A DNA stretch of 59,046 nucleotides from Rhizobium sp. Lineage in GTDB: Bacteria > Pseudomonadota > Alphaproteobacteria > Rhizobiales > Rhizobiaceae. The position numbers and the translations under genes are program-made. Shown piece by piece: positions 58,332 to 59,046 of this stretch (the first letter of the stretch is position 1; every line of letters begins with the position of its first letter). The stretch spans positions 1-59,046 of the forward strand of contig JAQGJP010000053.1 of the NCBI GenBank assembly GCA_028290545.1, in the 5' to 3' direction. The notes beneath the pieces are model-generated. The model was given only the letters and a program-made list of their open reading frames with translations, had not been told where the DNA came from and made no database searches.

Positions 58332-58808
58332 ATGCGCGATCTGGACAGTTTCGACCGGGCCATCCTCAAGGCCCTGACAGTCGAGGGCCGCATCAGCTGG
58401 AGGGATCTGGCGGCCAGGATCGGGCTTTCTTTCTCGCCCACCCTGCGGCGGGTTCGTCGCCTCGAGGAGAATGGCACGATTCAGGGTTATACGGCGGTGC
58501 TGGATGAAGGACGATTGCTCGGAACCATGGGTGTCTTCATATCAGTCACCCTCGAGCGGCAGATCAAGGATGCGCTGCGGGTCTTCGAGGAAAAGGTGAC
58601 TGCGATTCCTGAAGTGGTCGGCGGTTTTCAGGTCAGCGGCAGTTCCGACTATCTCATTCATGCGATGGTGCGCGATCTTGCACATTACCAAGAGCTTCTG
58701 GATTTCCTGACCACGGTTCCCGGCGTGGCGCGGATACAATCCAATTTCGTCATCAAAACCTTCGTTCGACGATCGGCAACGCTGATGGAAGGATCGGGCC
58801 GGCGATAG
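58332..58808 (+). CDS. bkdR: Lrp/AsnC-family regulator, BkdR-like
   Basis: This 158-residue regulator has an N-terminal helix-turn-helix (FDRAILKALTVEGRISWRDLAARIGLS) and a C-terminal RAM ligand-binding domain (VTAIPEVVGGFQVSGSSDYLI, LTTVPGVARIQSNFVIKT). The ATG at 58332 suits the family; a TTG six codons upstream lies inside the palindrome. It diverges from the branched-chain operon, as bkdR does in other proteobacteria, and probably activates it in response to branched-chain amino acids. The symbol is by context. Confidence 0.88.
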   Translation: MRDLDSFDRAILKALTVEGRISWRDLAARIGLSFSPTLRRVRRLEENGTIQGYTAVLDEGRLLGTMGVFISVTLERQIKDALRVFEEKVTAIPEVVGGFQVSGSSDYLIHAMVRDLAHYQELLDFLTTVPGVARIQSNFVIKTFVRRSATLMEGSGRR

Positions 58809-58951
58809 GCGGCGGCCTCCACCGGTCGAAGCGCTGGTTTCCTCGGCATTAGTGCGTCTCTTACCATTGAAGGCGCATTCGGCCTGGCCGGGCCGATCCA
58901 CAGGCGAAGGATCGAGACGCAAAAAAACTTCACACAGTTGGAAAATAGTGT

Positions 58952-58981
58952 TTGACAGATTGCGGTATGGCCCCCTATAAA
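58952..58981 (+). promoter_or_regulatory. strong sigma-70 promoter, probably of an rRNA operon
   Basis: TTGACA (58952-58957) and TATAAA (58976-58981) are separated by 18 bases. The -10 is followed by a C-rich discriminator, and A-rich tracts (AAAAAAA at about 58920, GAAAAT at about 58941) lie upstream like an UP element. No gene follows in the remaining 65 bases. The composition resembles rhizobial rrn promoters, so a 16S rRNA gene may lie just outside the window. Confidence 0.65.
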
Positions 58982-59046
58982 CCGCTTCAAGACGAGGGCA
59001 GCGGTTGCTTCTGGCGGCCAACGAACTCGCTCCTGATTTTGGTCTG

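Overview
The window looks like chromosomal DNA of a GC-rich alphaproteobacterium of the order Hyphomicrobiales (Rhizobiales), most likely Rhizobiaceae or a close relative. The evidence is the codon use, the dense operons joined by ATGA overlaps, the LacI-controlled sugar-type ABC operons, the branched-chain keto-acid operon with a divergent Lrp gene, and a strong stable-RNA-type promoter at the right edge. The species cannot be read from the sequence alone.

Layout. (1) 1-4.4 kb is a mobile, decayed end. It holds two IS110-family transposase genes, one broken by an amber codon and flanked by inverted 108-base repeats, the other with an apparent internal in-frame deletion, followed by an AT-richer FkbM methyltransferase gene. 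(2) 4.8-8.3 kb has a GntR regulator and PhnM pair, a probable fragment of a transporter permease, and a two-gene membrane unit. (3) 8.3-19.6 kb is a signalling and efflux block: two OmpR-type response regulators, an RND pump with its adaptor, a PAS kinase with a single-domain regulator, and a QseC-like kinase. (4) 20.2-31.3 kb is a non-canonical chemosensory operon on the minus strand. In transcription order it encodes a soluble receptor with two complete signalling tips, a triple-CheW protein, CheB, CheR, CheA, a STAS-like protein, CheY, CheC and a PAS hybrid kinase. (5) 31.4-38.6 kb holds stress and housekeeping genes: an esterase, a BrkB protein, large-subunit catalase, a short-chain dehydrogenase remnant, three small unknown proteins and a YcaQ glycosylase. 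(6) 38.7-48.5 kb is a LacI regulator divergent from a nine-gene uptake and catabolic operon (ABC transporter, SDR, creatininase-like hydrolase, PTE-like lactonase, FGGY kinase, RidA). An 18-base perfect palindrome lies between them. (7) 48.5-58.8 kb is a valine/branched-chain amino acid degradation operon on the minus strand, ending at a candidate small RNA and two terminators, with a divergent Lrp regulator and paired palindromes at its head. (8) The last 100 bases carry a near-consensus sigma-70 promoter, probably of an rRNA operon lying beyond the window.

The most unusual part is the chemosensory operon. The receptor has no membrane segment or sensor domain and carries two hairpin tips exactly 300 residues apart. 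The scaffold protein carries three CheW domains. A STAS protein, a two-site CheC phosphatase and a three-PAS hybrid kinase belong to the same unit. No flagellar genes are present, so the output may not be swimming. The second most interesting part is the LacI-controlled operon, whose enzyme set does not match a pathway I can name. All identifications come from reading translated sequence and motifs; no database search was run.
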